A stretch of 64,000 bases of DNA from Carya illinoinensis (GCF_018687715.1 NC_056755.1:21221501-21285500), one strand, 5' to 3'. Shown: positions 1-12,030, counted from the stretch's first letter. Notes: generated from the sequence alone by a model not told the origin. Numbers and translations: made by a program.

Positions 1-200
1 AACTCCTACTGGATATCCAAGGAAGAGGCATTTCTGAGCTATTGGATCCAGTTTAGTTCAACTGTGTTTGAGTGTAGATATAGAACAAAGACATCCAAAG
101 ACTCTTAAATGATTGTAAGAAGGCTTTGATGAAAATAACACTTCGTATGGAGATTTTTTATGAATGGTGGGTGAAGTTATTCTATTGATCAAATGTGCAG

Positions 201-557
201 TTATAAAAACTGCATCTCCCCAAAATTTTGTGGGAAGTGAAGCTTTAATGAGTAGGGCTCAAGCAACAGTGACCAAATGTTGTTGCTTTCTTTCCACAAC
301 ACCTTTTTATTGTGATGTGTACACACATGTTTTTTGATGTAGAATCCCATGTGAATTAAAAAAAAAAAATCAGACATATTAAATTCCAATCCATTATCAA
401 TTCTAACACTTTTAACTTTGGAATTGAATTGAGCTTGAACCGTAAGAATAAAGGACTGCAAAAGGGATCGTGCTTCTAATTTAAATTGCATCAGGTATAC
501 CCATGTGACTCGGCTAAAGTCATCAACAACAGTTAAGAAATAATGATGACCATGCAA
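201..557 (-). pseudogene. copia integrase core fragment
   Basis: The fragment begins with HHYFLTVVDDFSRVTWVYLM, the first half of the copia integrase catalytic core, with the first metal-binding Asp in VVDDFSR. A second Asp follows in SVRIDNGLEF. The third acidic residue (Glu of the usual EQNG/ERKH region) is not in this frame; the sequence changes frame after a run of A bases near 361-370. Integrases of this family insert the element's DNA copy into the genome. This one is a broken piece of a polyprotein, not a separate gene. Confidence 0.8.
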
Positions 558-1724
558 AGAAGCTTGAGAATATGGTCCCCAAATGTCATAGTGAACAAGT
601 TCAAAAATAGAATTAGTAGAAGCAATGCTTGATTGAAATGGAAGACATTTCTATTTAGATAAAGAGCAAACACTACAACGTGCTTGATCACAACCTTTTA
701 TGCCAGGGCAAGAAGAATGAATTAAATTCATTCTTTGGTTGGATAAATATCCTAATCTAAGGTGATAAATATCAAAAAACTGTTCATTGACAACATTATA
801 AGCTGAAACATTTGAGGGCTTTAGAGGGGTCCCAAGTAGCTGTTGAGAGCTACTTCAGCCAAGATAGCTTGAGAGTAGAAAATATAGGCCATGATTGAGT
901 TTAGCTAGTCCAATCATCATCCATAAAGAGAGGACCTGTATAAAGCAAAAATTGTCTAAGAAAATGAGACAAATAGGAGGGTTAAGAATGAGTTTACTGA
1001 TAGACAAGAGATTGATTGTGAAGGAAGGGACACACATGACTCCTGTGAGAATGATGGACTCTGAGAGATGAACATCTCCTATATGTGTGACCTCAATCCG
1101 TTTCCCATTTGGCAACTGGACTAATGCCTTGGTAGTGCAAGTGACAGTTGTGAGAAAGGCTGGAGAACAGACTATCTAGTGTCAATGATCTAGGCTGTGT
1201 TGGCAAGTTCATGTGATTGATGATGCACAAGAAATGAGTGGTGATGCTATTGTGTAAAAAATGGATGATTTTGAAATAGTAGATGAGAAAGAAGGTATAC
1301 CTGCCATGTTTAAATGAGGTGTGGTATGCACAAGAAGGTTACTGCTTGAGTTTGAGGTGGTTTTGGTGGTTTGAGATGTTCCTTGAGATGGCTGATTATG
1401 AGTTGGCTATGATGTTTGATATTGACCAGTGCTAGAGTTGTTGAACCTAGGATTGCGAGAGTGTAAAACTTGGTGCTTCCATCATTCTGGCCTTGAGCCA
1501 CTACTTGGTTAGCCGAATGAGCAGTAGAAAAATTTTGAATTGTTGAGGTATCCTGGTTTTTACTGTGTGAACTTAAAATTTGGAGAAAATCCTATTAACC
1601 ACCTATAGCATTTGTCACGGCTGTGTCCAGATTTTCCACAGTGTCCATAGGTGAGCTCAGGCCTCTCCTTTTTCTTAGACTGGTTTTTAAAAACTACTAG
1701 AGCTGAAGATTCAATTGGTGGCAT

Positions 1725-1985
1725 TGTTACAATTCGTGGCTACCTCTTCCTTTCTTCTTGCAGAATCAAGGAAAAGGCCTTATCTGTGGAGGGAATAGGA
1801 TTCATGAGTACAACCTGCCTTCTAATACTTTCATAGAAATCATTTAGCCCCATAAGGTACTTGAAAACAATATCAGATTGTTGAACTTCACCTATCGAGT
1901 TCAAGGCCTTGCAAGTGCAAAGGCCACATGAGCAGCAAGGCATGGGTCTGTGGATGTTGAGCTCTTTCCAGATTCTGCAGAATTT
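1725..1985 (-). pseudogene. copia gag (UBN2-type) fragment
   Basis: The minus-strand translation includes IWKELNIHRPMPCCSCG and then FKYLMGLNDFYESIRRQVV and KAFSLILQEERKR. This is the usual plant copia gag pattern: W-x-E-L, Cys-rich 'P-C-x-C' segment, 'F-L-M-G-L-N-D-x-Y', and 'A-F-S-L-I-x-Q-E-E'. Gag builds the virus-like particle in which reverse transcription takes place. Only the central and distal parts are recognisable, and the frame changes between them. The start of gag is lost. Confidence 0.75.
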
Positions 1986-1990
1986 ATGAG

Positions 1991-2632
1991 AAGCGAGATA
2001 TATGAAATCCGAGGGTATAGATTTTGTAAACCTTAATACATGAGTTAATTCAATATGAGGATTTAGATTTTTGCAGTCTTTAAGAAATATTTTGATAACA
2101 TTTGAGTTTTTCGAATCTACAAGCTCTAAAGAGGGGACTTTATTAGATTAGAGGTTTGGAGTTATCAACTTTAAGGAATGGGTTCAAACAAGATTTGAGA
2201 CTTTAGGTTTTGCAGGCTTAGCACGCAAATTTGATCTAATATAAGTTGTAGATTTGAAGACTTTAAGATGTGTATTTTTTTTTATGAGATTTAAAGGTAT
2301 CGATTATGCAAAGGATTGAAAATGATTATTTTATGTAAAGTTATAGGATGCGCGAGGATTGGAAAGGTTTATTATTGAATTTAGGTTATAGGGTTGGCAT
2401 GATGGAAATGGTTCTTATAAGACTTAAGGCTATAGGTGGTCTAAACATTAGAAAAAATGATTGTGTAGATCGTGGGCGAGTTAGATTGAGAGTATAATTG
2501 GGTGGACTAGTTGACTTAGAAGAAAGTTTCAGTTATGTTTTGATGAACTTTTGTTGTATTCGATATTGAGTTTAGCCACACCAAATTAAATGCTAGTTGG
2601 AAATAGGGGGGTTTGTGCTTTTAAGTATATGT
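1991..2632. other. unassigned AT-rich stretch between two retroelements
   Basis: I see no coding region, RNA gene or clear repeat boundary. In composition and style (long runs of TTTAGG and TTTTGA-like words) it resembles the non-coding internal part of element X at 26957-27771. I could not align the two by eye. The bases TATGT at 2628-2632 abut the LTR that starts at 2633 and may be one half of its target duplication. Confidence 0.3.
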
Positions 2633-4025
2633 TGTCATGCCCTCAGATTCTGTTTGGGATCAAAAGGACATCTGAAGCGTCGAGACATGCAACATAAGAT
2701 TACATGTCCCAATCTTGACATACAAGATGCAATGTTTCTAACATGCATATAGCATTATGCAATATCCACAGCGGATAATTTTTTTTAAGCAATACTATGC
2801 ACCAATCTTATAATATCTAAAATAATTAAAATATAATCCAAGCATACTTAACAAAATAAATATCAAGGATTATAGTATGGGTTTCAAAAGATTGTAGTCT
2901 CAAAAACATGGGAGACTGGGCTCCATATTACATTACCAAAATACACTATTGTGTCAATTTGTTGAGTAACTCACGTAACTCAAGCAATAAGGCAAAAATA
3001 CTATCCAAAAACCTAACTATGGAGGCTGAAAGCTCCACATGGTGTCTACAGCGTCTTGTCAACATCCTCCAGTCTGCCCATGTCTGCTCCTTGTTTTGTT
3101 CTTGACACATCGCCTACCATTCGGCTGGAATGGTAGTCGGAACTACCACTGTATGATTTGATTACAAATCTTAGCAAGTTAATAAGAAACTTCCACACAA
3201 GTTAATTATGCATACATGACAGTAAAAGCATGAATGCATAATTAAAGTCATAAGTAAGCATAGTATAACTTGACATATAGCATGGCATAACTGACATAAT
3301 TTGAACTGGAACGTGAACTAAACTTGACTTGAGATACCATGAACGTGAAATTAAAATATAACATGGACTAGCAACATAGCATGAGCGTGAAACATAGCAT
3401 GAACATGATCATACATAACATGAACTTGAACTTGAATATAACATGAACCTTAGCATAACATGACATAAATGTGAACTTAAAACATAACATAACATGAACA
3501 TGAACTTAAACATAACATGACATCAACGTGAACTTGAAATCTTAAATATTCATACAAACCTAACTGTGCAATTTTAAAAACACTGCGCTAGGTGCTATTA
3601 TTGTGAGGTTACTATTCACTCCAGGAAAGTAAAAAAGTAAACTTTGCACTGTAAAATCTTAAATATTCATACACACCTAACTGTGCAAGTTTTTTTTAAT
3701 CAAAATTCAACCCCGAAGTGCCTTAAGAAAAGCAAAACCCGTTTTCGAATAAGCGTATCATCCGAAAACTGAAAATGAGATTATTGCGTCATAAAATCCT
3801 AGATAATCAATTGAGTCTAATAGTGTAGACCATGACACTTTCTGAGACTTCTAACTACTTCAAGTAAATAAAATCACACTTCTGGCACCACAGTGAGTGA
3901 TAACACTAATTATACTGATAGATTAAAACCTATGCAATTAGTCAATTTGTGAAATCTTATAGGGCTTTCATAAGATTTCTAAAATTTATAGAAATTCATC
4001 ATTGAATTTATAGCAGGCTATAACA
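2633..4025 (-). mobile_element. 3' LTR of a Ty3/gypsy element (family W, related to solo LTR B)
   Basis: On the minus strand this LTR starts TGTTATAGCC at 4025, directly after the polypurine tract GGAGGGGAGGA, and ends GGGCATGACA at 2633. Its two ends align with the two ends of the solo LTR at 34338-38490: both share the first ~480 bases and the last ~900 bases. The middle of about 2.8 kb present in LTR B is missing here. The region 3270-3540 is a low-complexity tract of AACATGAAC-like words. TG...CA ends and the adjacent polypurine tract are seen directly; the internal deletion is inferred by comparison with LTR B. Confidence 0.8.
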
Positions 4026-4690
4026 TCCTCCCCTCCTAAAAAAAGATTTCTTCCTCGAAATTGACTCAAATAAAAACATTAAACAAGCTAAGGAGAAGAT
4101 GTTGGTCACCAAAACAAACATTGATGTCCAACGGCATGGCATGATGGGGTAGGTAGTAGAACACCTTGTCCTTTGAATCATATATGACGTTGTAGAAATG
4201 ACTTGGGTCGAGATGTTGCATGACCTATTCATTGCTGCTATCTGGCTCTTGACCCTCGACCAGCAAACATTCATGGTGAGTTGATGGCATAGATGATCCC
4301 GATGTTGCGGGCTCAATGTTGGTGGTTGCGGCACACTCCTCTACTGCTGCATTGGACTTAGCTCCATCCCGTGCCGTCCTAGCCTTGAAACTATCTCAAT
4401 CTAACCACATGGTTGGGTGCAATGGTGGGTAATGCTCTTCATGAGGTAACGCTTCATTTCATTGTCCACACTATTCTTATCTATAACCATCATATGGTTA
4501 CTCAAAATAACTATCACCATATAAGAAAAAAGCATAACACTCACGAAGGTTACTACCTTAGCAAATTCTAGACTAACCTTCTAGGATACTGAATCGTTGT
4601 TTAAATGAATCACTACTTCCCTTTCAGCTCAAAAAGTTATTCTAAAACTTCAAGTAGGTCAAGTCGCTTGAAGTTTCCTTAGTACTCAAC
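4026..4690 (-). mobile_element. remnant of gypsy W internal region, with polypurine tract
   Basis: The segment next to the 3' LTR reads, on the minus strand, TCGAGGAAGAAATC followed by a purine-rich tract. This is the characteristic end of many plant gypsy pol genes, just before the 3' LTR. Further in, the coding signal is too degraded to assign to a domain. The rest of the internal region has been lost, because LTR-like sequence of the same family returns by about 4690. Confidence 0.5.
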
Positions 4691-5436
4691 AGCGCATAGC
4701 ATTGACCGCAATATCAAGCAAAGTGTATCTTTGACTATAATATAACATAATTGATTTATCCATCTGTAGTACAGCAGATTATATTCATTCACCTTAGTAC
4801 TCAGCAGCGCATAGCCTTGACCACAATACCAATTAGCGCATATCATCCTTGACCGTAGTACAAATTAAATGATAAGTAAAACTTAACTGTTCTCGATATA
4901 CACAGCTATATTCAAGATGAAATGTGACTAAAATATGAAAGGAGAGAGATCCTGACATCACATAACATGATTTGAACGTAACTCCAGAGATATGACTTAC
5001 TTGAGATAGAAACATTTTGCAACATGACAGAACATATAACAGATAGCATCTCATAACATAACATGTAACAAATAATATTTCATAACATGACATAACATGT
5101 AATAGTGAATATTAAGTAACATGACATACATATAACATATGACATACATGACGTAACATACTTGCAATAGATAGCAATACGTGACATAATTTATTGTGTA
5201 ATAGATAAGTATTTCATGATAGAGTAATTCGTGTAACAGATAAACATATAATGACATTACATGGCATGGCATATAGGGCAACATACGGACATAAAACTGT
5301 AGTTTCCTTACCCATCACATATATCTAGTAAACTAATAGGAAATTAAGAACTAACTTACCTCGATCATAGCGTTCTACGAGAATAAAGCGCGAAACATGA
5401 GAAATTGTAAGAAGTTATTCTAAAAGTTAAAAATCT
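4690..5436 (-). mobile_element. middle fragment of a family-W gypsy LTR
   Basis: On the minus strand the segment matches the middle of LTR B (about 36660-37500 there). The shared marker is a 'TTCATGCTTTATTCTTGTAG'-like block, here near 5370-5400, followed by a long ATGTTA-rich low-complexity tract at 5030-5280. It then has repeated units resembling the 'GATGTAATCA' units of LTR B, here in degraded form at 4680-4860. Both LTR ends are absent. It is probably what is left of the 5' LTR of the W element, cut by the plus-strand LTR that begins around 5437. Confidence 0.55.
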
Positions 5437-8432
5437 TAGGCCTAACTGAAATCCTCTTGCATAGAAAAACCTCCCCCCTTCACTGGTGACCAACCCCCAC
5501 TGAACTCACCTCCCCTCTCCCTCCCCGTGGCACACACGCGCATGACCCATAAAATGGGTCTCCTACATGGTTTCATACCACCAACAGCCTTAGCACCACT
5601 ATGCTTGGGTTTTAGCCCCACCAAGTACTTCCTCTGACCTCCACAGCTCCTCCTTAAGCCCTTCATGCCAGCTAAGTTTCCATCCATGGAAACCCATGGA
5701 TTCTACTTTTAGACCCATGGCCAGCCCTTCAAAGCCACAGATCTGCCATGCTCCACCACCTAGACCACCATGAGGCCATCTTGAACCTTTCCAAGACCAC
5801 GCCTAGCTATCCCTAAAACCAATTAGCCACTTTACATAGTAGACAACCATTGTATGTGGCTAACTGCCACTGTACATGGTGTTAACAACTACGTACGACT
5901 CCTCCGACGCCTTGATCGTGATGGACAGCGAGCAACGCATGGGTTATCCTATCGATGGTATAATCCTCTATTTCTCATTATTTACGATATATGTTAGTTA
6001 ATAGGTTGTCTACTATGCAATAAGTATTGTGGAGTTCACTATGAAGTGTGACTGTTTAGTGAAGTGTTGGGCATAATTGTTTAGTGCTGTGGATTATGCC
6101 GTGAGTATGGGCGTGAGGTGTATGCTGTAGTTGTGATGTGGTGTTGTGTGTGAAAAGAGTACACGTGGACCATACTCCATGTAGTGTAGCGATGCACCGT
6201 GTGACATGAGTTGCACTGATGTGTTGCGTAGAGTGAAGAGAGTACATGTGGTGTGTGCTTTGTGTTGTGTAGCGATGCACTGTATGGCGTGTCCCGAATA
6301 AAAGGATGGTTACATAGTTGAGGAGTGTAGAATGCATTGTGTAGCATTTGAAATTGTGTAACAGTATAACTAAGTAGGTATGATGTGGCTTGTAGTCTAA
6401 GGAGACATGTGTCACCTTGTGGTTGACTTATGGCTGACAGTATGTGTGAAGTGATGGAAAAGTGTAAGAGTAGCGCAACGGAAGCATGATGGGCATCGTG
6501 ACTTAACTCGAGATTTGTCTCGAGCTACGTGATGTGGCAAAGGTGCATTTGTGGATGCAGTCCTTTTGTTAAGTGTCGGGATGAACTTGTACAGGGTTGG
6601 GAAGTAGGAAGAGTCCTATCAACCAAGTTTGAGCAAGTTGGTATTGGAGTATGTGCTTGTTCATATAAGCAAGTTACCAATAGACTGTGTGGTAGTCTTA
6701 AGCGATAAAGGGATAAGGTACATGTGCCTCTGGCGAGACAGGTGTGTTAGACAGGTTTACCATATGTAATGTGCAATCTATCCTCCGCATGATTGCATGA
6801 TGTTTAAGCTTCAGAGCTGGCTTAAAATCCTGTGGCATGAATGGATGGGAATGAGGATTGAGTATGGGTAAGTTGTCTAGGATTGGGATGCGTCACTTAC
6901 TCGGTCTAAGTCATGTGTCGACATGTGGCTGATAGAAAAATAAGATGAAGGTCTCAATGTCTTAACCCTAAAGTGAATCACAGAGGTTCACTTTAAAGAA
7001 TAAGAGCCTGAAGCTATTAGCATAGTAAATAGCACATAAGAGGTCAAGGATGGATGGAGAGTGTTCCAAGTGAAGCATAGTTCTATTTCTAGTATAGTTG
7101 CTTATGCATTAGATAGAGAATGATGTAAGGTTATGTGTATGCGTGTAGGTTGCCATCTGAAACGCACACGAATGGACTACATGGAATGAATATGGCATGA
7201 AGTCCAAGTATTGCGTTCATACTCTTTTAGAGTTTTCTAAATAAAAGAAGATGAAAATAAAATGCTTTCTTTATGAAAGAATGCTAAGTATAAGTTTTCA
7301 AGTATACGTACGTAATGACCCTCCTTGGAAGTGTATGCATGTGGATGAATGCTATACGTGGTATGTATTGTATGTATTTTCATGAAACAAAATGAGAGGC
7401 CTCGGCCCTATGCTTTAAACGATGCGGAGAAAGTGTTTTAAAATGTTCCTATGAACTGATGTTTTAAATGATGCACGAACTGATGTTTTAAATGATGTTG
7501 TGAAATATGTTTAAGCTTATGCTTTTTAAATGAATTTTAAGAATGAACTGAAAGAAAGGACCGTAAGAACTGAAAGAAAGGAATCAAAGAATTGTAAAGG
7601 ACTGAATGGACTAAAAAGGAATGAAAGAACAAAAATGAATGAATGGACTGAATGCTTAATGTATAAAAATACGTAACAGCCACATGAATAAAAGGAAAAG
7701 GTACTGAAGGACTGGTAAGTAGTATTGGTAGTGCACCCAGTGCTGAACCCTGACGGAATGAATTCCCAACCAGTGGCTACGGGCAGAATTAGGTCCAAAA
7801 GACCACTAACACCAGCACACAAGGCGCAACAATGTGCAACCACCAATTAAAGCAATAAAAAAGAATGTATGCATGTTAAAAAAGAATGCATGTATGTATG
7901 AAAAGATGTATGCATGAAAAGGCTCTCTAAGAAATGAAAGGTAGTGAGGCGTGGGGAACTGTTTTACAAGAAGAAAATATTTTTAAAGAAAAATCCTACC
8001 TCGCAACGTTTTAAAATGAATTGAATGTCTATATATGATATGTATGATATGTATGGAGTGATGAATGCATGATGGAAAACCTATGTTGTTATATTTTAAT
8101 TGTATGAAGTAATGCTTAAGAGTCATTGACTCATTTTAGTTTTAATGTGTGCCCTCCCAGGGACAAGATGAGCATGACGCGTCAGGACGGGCACAGCCCA
8201 AGGGGAAGAGCACGAAAGTCTGGGCACGATATTTTGTACGATAAACTTTAGAGCATGAAATATAATATTTTTTACTGTAACTTTTTAATTAAGAAAAAAA
8301 GTTTTATTTATAAACATGGAGTTTTTTGTATCCTAGCACGAAAGGAAAATAAAATTTCAATAGGAACCATAATTCTCATTTTTTTTTTTAAAATCATTTT
8401 CTAAAGGATCCAACACAAGGACGGGCGTTACA
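5437..8432 (+). mobile_element. gypsy-type LTR (family V), 5' end not found
   Basis: The right end is typical of long plant gypsy LTRs: a CCTCCCAGGGACAAGATGAG block near 8151 followed by GGACGGGCGTTACA at 8419-8432. The left part is C-rich (5455-5940), as U3 regions of such LTRs often are. Degenerate internal repeats occur: an 'AGTGTAGCGATGCAC' unit twice at about 6183-6276, and a 'GAACTGATGTTTTAAATGATG' unit at 7453-7500. There is no polypurine tract, primer site or coding sequence. A TG start was not found, so the LTR is truncated or its start has decayed. Long frames here are composition artefacts. Confidence 0.6.
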
Positions 8433-10543
8433 CCATTACCATCCCTTTCATATTTAACTCCTTTTCACTATAAGTCACAGTAGTTCCCCCTCAAGCCTCC
8501 AGCCCCCACGCACAGAACTAGGCTTGAAAAAAATTCCATGCCGCAGTAACCATGTCCTGCCCTTCATGCCACCCACGCAGTGAACCGCCAATGGAAGCCA
8601 GATTAGCGTTGCAGCCACGGCAAGGCAACCCACGTCTCTGTAATGTTGTTGATAACAAGAACACCCCCATGCTACTTCCACGAACACAAGATTCTATGAA
8701 ACCCAAGAACAGATGAAGGAACACCCAGAACACAATACAAGATGAATGAATTCAAGAGTACACATGAGTGATCAAATGCAAGATTCCATTAATGAACTTT
8801 GACAGAGAACTTTCGAGTTGTTCTCAACCTCCAACACCCAAGCTTCAGAATGATCAAAGTTGCTTTTATAGGAAATGGCTTCTGCTTTTATGCTTGCAGA
8901 ACCATGAAGAACTCAAACACAACAATCAAAACTCACCATTTAACTAAAGTCTTAAACGCAAGAAATAAAACTCAAAATGAACTCCATATCACCTACAATT
9001 CACTTAGATGACTTCCAACACTCTTATTTAAACTAAAACCCATCATTTCATTAAAATTCATTACTTCCCATTGATACTCACTACTTCACAGCATTTGTTA
9101 TCCACAACTACTCACTGCCAACAACAATCAACCTTCTTCCTCTTCAAGACCTTGCCCCTAAGCACCCATGGCAGTCTCTTCCCTCAGCCACCATGCAAAG
9201 CAAAACAAAATCCCCTGTCATTTCTTAACCATGAGAAACAAAGTTGCACCACCTGTACCCCTGTTTTCCCCACACAAAATTAGAGCACACATAGTCCACC
9301 ATGAAGCCCCTCCAGAAATCAATATTACATGTACACCATGCAAGGCAGCATTGCACCATTTGAGCACCATCCACCAATGGTTGCTCAACCACACCTAAGC
9401 GAGAGCCACCCAATGTGCACCACAAAAATGCCACACGTAGCCAGCCAATATGTTGCATGGGGCATAAATCTCCCACCTCAAGGTCAAGCTCTCTCCTTAA
9501 ATAAACGCTCTATCTCACTCTTCCTCTACGTTAGTTTTCTTTCTCTTCTTATAGCTTTATTTGTCTCTTGTTTAGTATAGATCTATGTTTGAATCATATG
9601 GGAGGTTTATGTACATTACAGATTGAGGATGGTATATGAAAGCTGGGTACATGCTGTGGGTCCCTGTTATACAATCCTGTCATGAAAATTATTCATCAGA
9701 ATTGGAGTTATAATACATGTAGATAGAAACATGTATCATGAAATTTTATGAAATAATGCAATATCAGTTGAAATCTATGTTATGACAAGTATGCAAGTAT
9801 GATTATAATTAAGTATGACTGATAAGATATGTAACGACTTATGTTATGTTATGAAGACGGAACCATATGTTACGGGCATATTGCATTACCATATTGTACA
9901 TGCTAGTAGTGCACCCAGTGTGTCTTTCTTATATATGAATTCCACAACCTGCAGCCTACAACCATAGGCAGAATCAAAATCTATTTAGAATAGCAAACCC
10001 TAACTCACGGGGGTCAACAATGGGTAACAACATATGACAAGTGAAAGATGAGTTCATGCTCATGTTATTTGCGTATATATTTATGAGTATGCATTTTTTT
10101 CAAGAAACCTTATATTTGTTATGTTTACTGTATGATGTGTTGCTTATTGAGTATTTGACTAATTTTTGTATGTTTTTATGTTTTAGCTATCCCAGGTGAT
10201 AATTTTTATGAGGATGGGACTGTATAACAAGATTTGGCCAAGGGAGGCGAGGCAAAGGCCTAGATAGTTTATGTCATGCTCAGTTTTATGATTTTAGTTT
10301 AATAAGTTATTTTTAAAGCACACGTGACTTTAATTTAAATAAGTGCTTCCACAAACTCTCTTTTTTATCTTAAGTAATTAATAAAAATTAAATTTATTTA
10401 TTAGTGGGATCTTTAGTATTTAGCGCTTTGTAAATAAGAATTTCTCTCTTTTTTTTTTCTTTTTTTTTTAAATTCAAGTTTAGCAGCACACCAGTTCCCT
10501 AAAAATTTTAAAAATGACTTTACTGGGGGAGCAGGGTGTTATA
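8433..10543 (+). mobile_element. 5' LTR of element X (gypsy-type), left end missing, split by a solo LTR
   Basis: The segment aligns along its length with 27948-33204, the 3' LTR of the same element. Shared markers include the CCACACGTAGCCAGCC block (9432; 28391 in the other copy) and 'GTGCACCCAGTGTGTC' (9915; 'GTGCACCTAGTGTGTC'-like at 32597). It ends GGGTGTTATA at 10543, a one-base variant of the GGGTGTTACA end of the other copy, and the primer-binding site starts three bases later. Compared with the 3' copy it lacks about the first 170 bases and an internal piece of about 560 bases near 9725, and it carries a 535-bp insertion at 8639-9173. Confidence 0.8.
8639..9173 (-). mobile_element. 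copia-type solo LTR with 5-bp TSD GTCTC
   Basis: On the minus strand the insert begins TGCCATGGGTGC and ends CAACAACATTACA. It is flanked by GTCTC on both sides (8634-8638 and 9174-9178). The empty site is visible in the paired LTR of element X near 28130, where the flanking sequences are continuous (CACATATCTTCCCTC), so both boundaries are confirmed by comparison. A minus-strand TATA-like CCTATAAAAGC lies near 8865, as expected for an LTR promoter. It contains no coding sequence and no internal region, so it is a solo LTR left by recombination. Confidence 0.85.
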
Positions 10544-10545
10544 GT

Positions 10546-10557
10546 TGGTATCAAAGC
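10546..10557 (+). other. primer-binding site of element X (initiator-Met tRNA type)
   Basis: TGGTATCAAAGC lies three bases after the 5' LTR end. The plant initiator-methionine tRNA site usually reads TGGTATCAGAGC, so there is one difference. It primes minus-strand DNA synthesis in LTR retroelements, and here it fixes the plus orientation of element X. Confidence 0.75.
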
Positions 10558-10857
10558 CTAGGTTGAAAGATTCTGTAGACTTTTCAAAATAATAGAGAGG
10601 AAAAAATTTTGCAAATAATAAAAAAATCTAGGCCAATGTCTCCTCAAGGCATATCTTGCTCTGTAGTAAGTATTTTGAACTTTTACTATTTTATTATTTT
10701 AATGAAAATTATGAATGAGAACTTTTTAAATACATACATGTCAAAGTTCACCTATTACCTGAAACTATTTTAGTGTATAAGTTAAGGAAGTTTCTAAATA
10801 TGAGGTTAGGAACCTTTGGTTTTAAGATTGATGATACATCTTGTTCATGAGAAAATA
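10558..10857 (+). mobile_element. non-coding leader of element X, left part
   Basis: The AT-rich sequence after the primer site has no open frame of note. It stops at AAATA (10853-10857), where solo LTR Z was inserted, and resumes at 26957. It would normally precede gag, but no gag is found on either side of Z. Confidence 0.6.
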
Positions 10858-10933
10858 TGTAATGCCCCATTCTTGGAGTTTCGGAGAGTTAGTTATTATA
10901 ACCTGATAAGCAACCCCAACAATACTGATATAT

Positions 10934-11758
10934 TGATGTGAAACCTTAGAATTGGAATTCCTTGAACCCATAATCAATTTGAAAGCTCACCCAAGAAAGC
11001 CAAAATCAAGTCAATGGATGGAAGAATCTAAACTCGTTGAGCAACTCGTTTCAAGAACCTAGATTATATTAAAATCTAAAGCCGTTGAAGAACCTGTCTC
11101 AAGAACCCAAATTACAAAGAAGAAACGCCACAAAAATTGTGATTTGCCTTTGATAAGTTCAAACATTCAATGAAGAACAAGTGGAGATAAACTCAACTCA
11201 CAATGAATAAAATTCATCAATTTTCATAAAGTTTTCATAAACTATGGCTACAATGAGTTTAAATAGCCCTTCCCAAAACATAACCCTAGCTAAAATAAGG
11301 CCCATTCTTTCCAAAAATACCTTTATGTGAATAGTGTCGTGCTACAGGGCACGTCTACAATACCATTACAATAACTTTGCCTCTTGAAACCCTAGTTCAA
11401 CAAAATAAAACATATGTGGGCCAAGCATCCTAAAACCCAATTATTCTAAACTAATTCCTATAACTATTAAAATAAGCTCTTTTAATGAAATTAATAAGTC
11501 TAAGGCCTTCAGTCACATAAATATAATAATAGGCCCTAATTTATATTACACTCTTCCATAGCTTTTATCATGTGTATAAGAGATGGATCTCCTTCTCTCA
11601 AGCATATCTTGAATATTGGGCTCGTGCTAGACTCGTCTCAAGTAGATTGCACCAATCCTTGCATTGTTTCCTTGCTCTTCTTGGCTCTCGATCTTGTGAC
11701 TGCCCCATTTGGAACTTGCAAGAGATTTTTAAGATTCAGTCCACCTTGGAGCCCATCA
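10934..11758 (-). repeat. 3' LTR of gypsy element G
   Basis: This LTR matches 14637-15474 along its whole length. On the minus strand it begins TGATGGGCTCC at 11758, directly after the polypurine tract GAGGAGAGGGGGAA, and ends at TGATGTG (plus strand) at 10934. A short piece around 11345-11375 is present here and altered in the other copy. Confidence 0.9.
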
Positions 11759-12030
11759 TTCCCCCTCTCCTCAAAAGGATTCGTCCTCGAATCTCCACCT
11801 GCATCAATGGGAAAAAGATCAGTAACATTGAGAATAACAGACACATGATACTTACTTGGAAGATCCACTAGATATGAAGTATCATTAATTTTCTCAAAAA
11901 TTTGAAAAGGTCTATCCAAGCTACTCCTGTCATCAACAAGCAAAAGTATCCAAGTTAAAGGAGTAAGTAGATTAAAACCATAAATAATTTCAAAAGGTGA
12001 ATAAGAAATGGTATGCATGGTTATATGCAA
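11759..12030 (-). pseudogene. gypsy G integrase C-terminal region and pol end
   Basis: The minus-strand frame reads SPFEIIYGFNLLTPL, the region just past the integrase core. It continues with FQIFEKINDTSYLVDLPSKY and VILNVTDLFPIDAGGDSRTN, the barrel-like C-terminal domain and tail typical of plant gypsy integrases. It runs straight on to the polypurine tract. This part binds DNA in intact integrases. It is joined to the preceding part of pol by a deletion and frame breaks. Confidence 0.8.

Larger units (their letters stand above)
1..1990 (-). mobile_element. Ty1/copia retrotransposon remnant, 5' truncated and running off the left edge
   Basis: Read on the minus strand from high to low coordinates, this stretch keeps the copia order gag, zinc-knuckle area, protease/pre-integrase, integrase, and then the link to reverse transcriptase. 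The last readable piece, at 1-60, gives KLDPIAQKCLFLGYPVG, the conserved segment just after the copia integrase. The reverse transcriptase would therefore lie outside the window to the left. Several frameshifts and stops separate the domains, so no polyprotein can be made. No LTR is visible at the high-coordinate end, where recognisable gag begins near 1985. Domain order and motifs are seen directly; the element class is established family knowledge; the truncation is inferred from the missing LTR and primer site. Confidence 0.85.

Noticed and set aside
4008..4334. 108-codon minus-strand frame next to the gypsy W LTR
   Set aside because: It overlaps the LTR and polypurine tract, and its translation matches no pol domain I can name; only the last segment before the polypurine tract is meaningful, in another frame.
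4833..5284. Cys/Tyr/Met-rich minus-strand frames
   Set aside because: They come from ATGTTA-type simple sequence in a gypsy LTR and give repetitive translations in several frames.
6056..6415. 119-codon minus-strand frame rich in His and Thr
   Set aside because: It reads the GTGT-rich low-complexity part of LTR V backwards; no domain and no conservation in frame with the repeat units.
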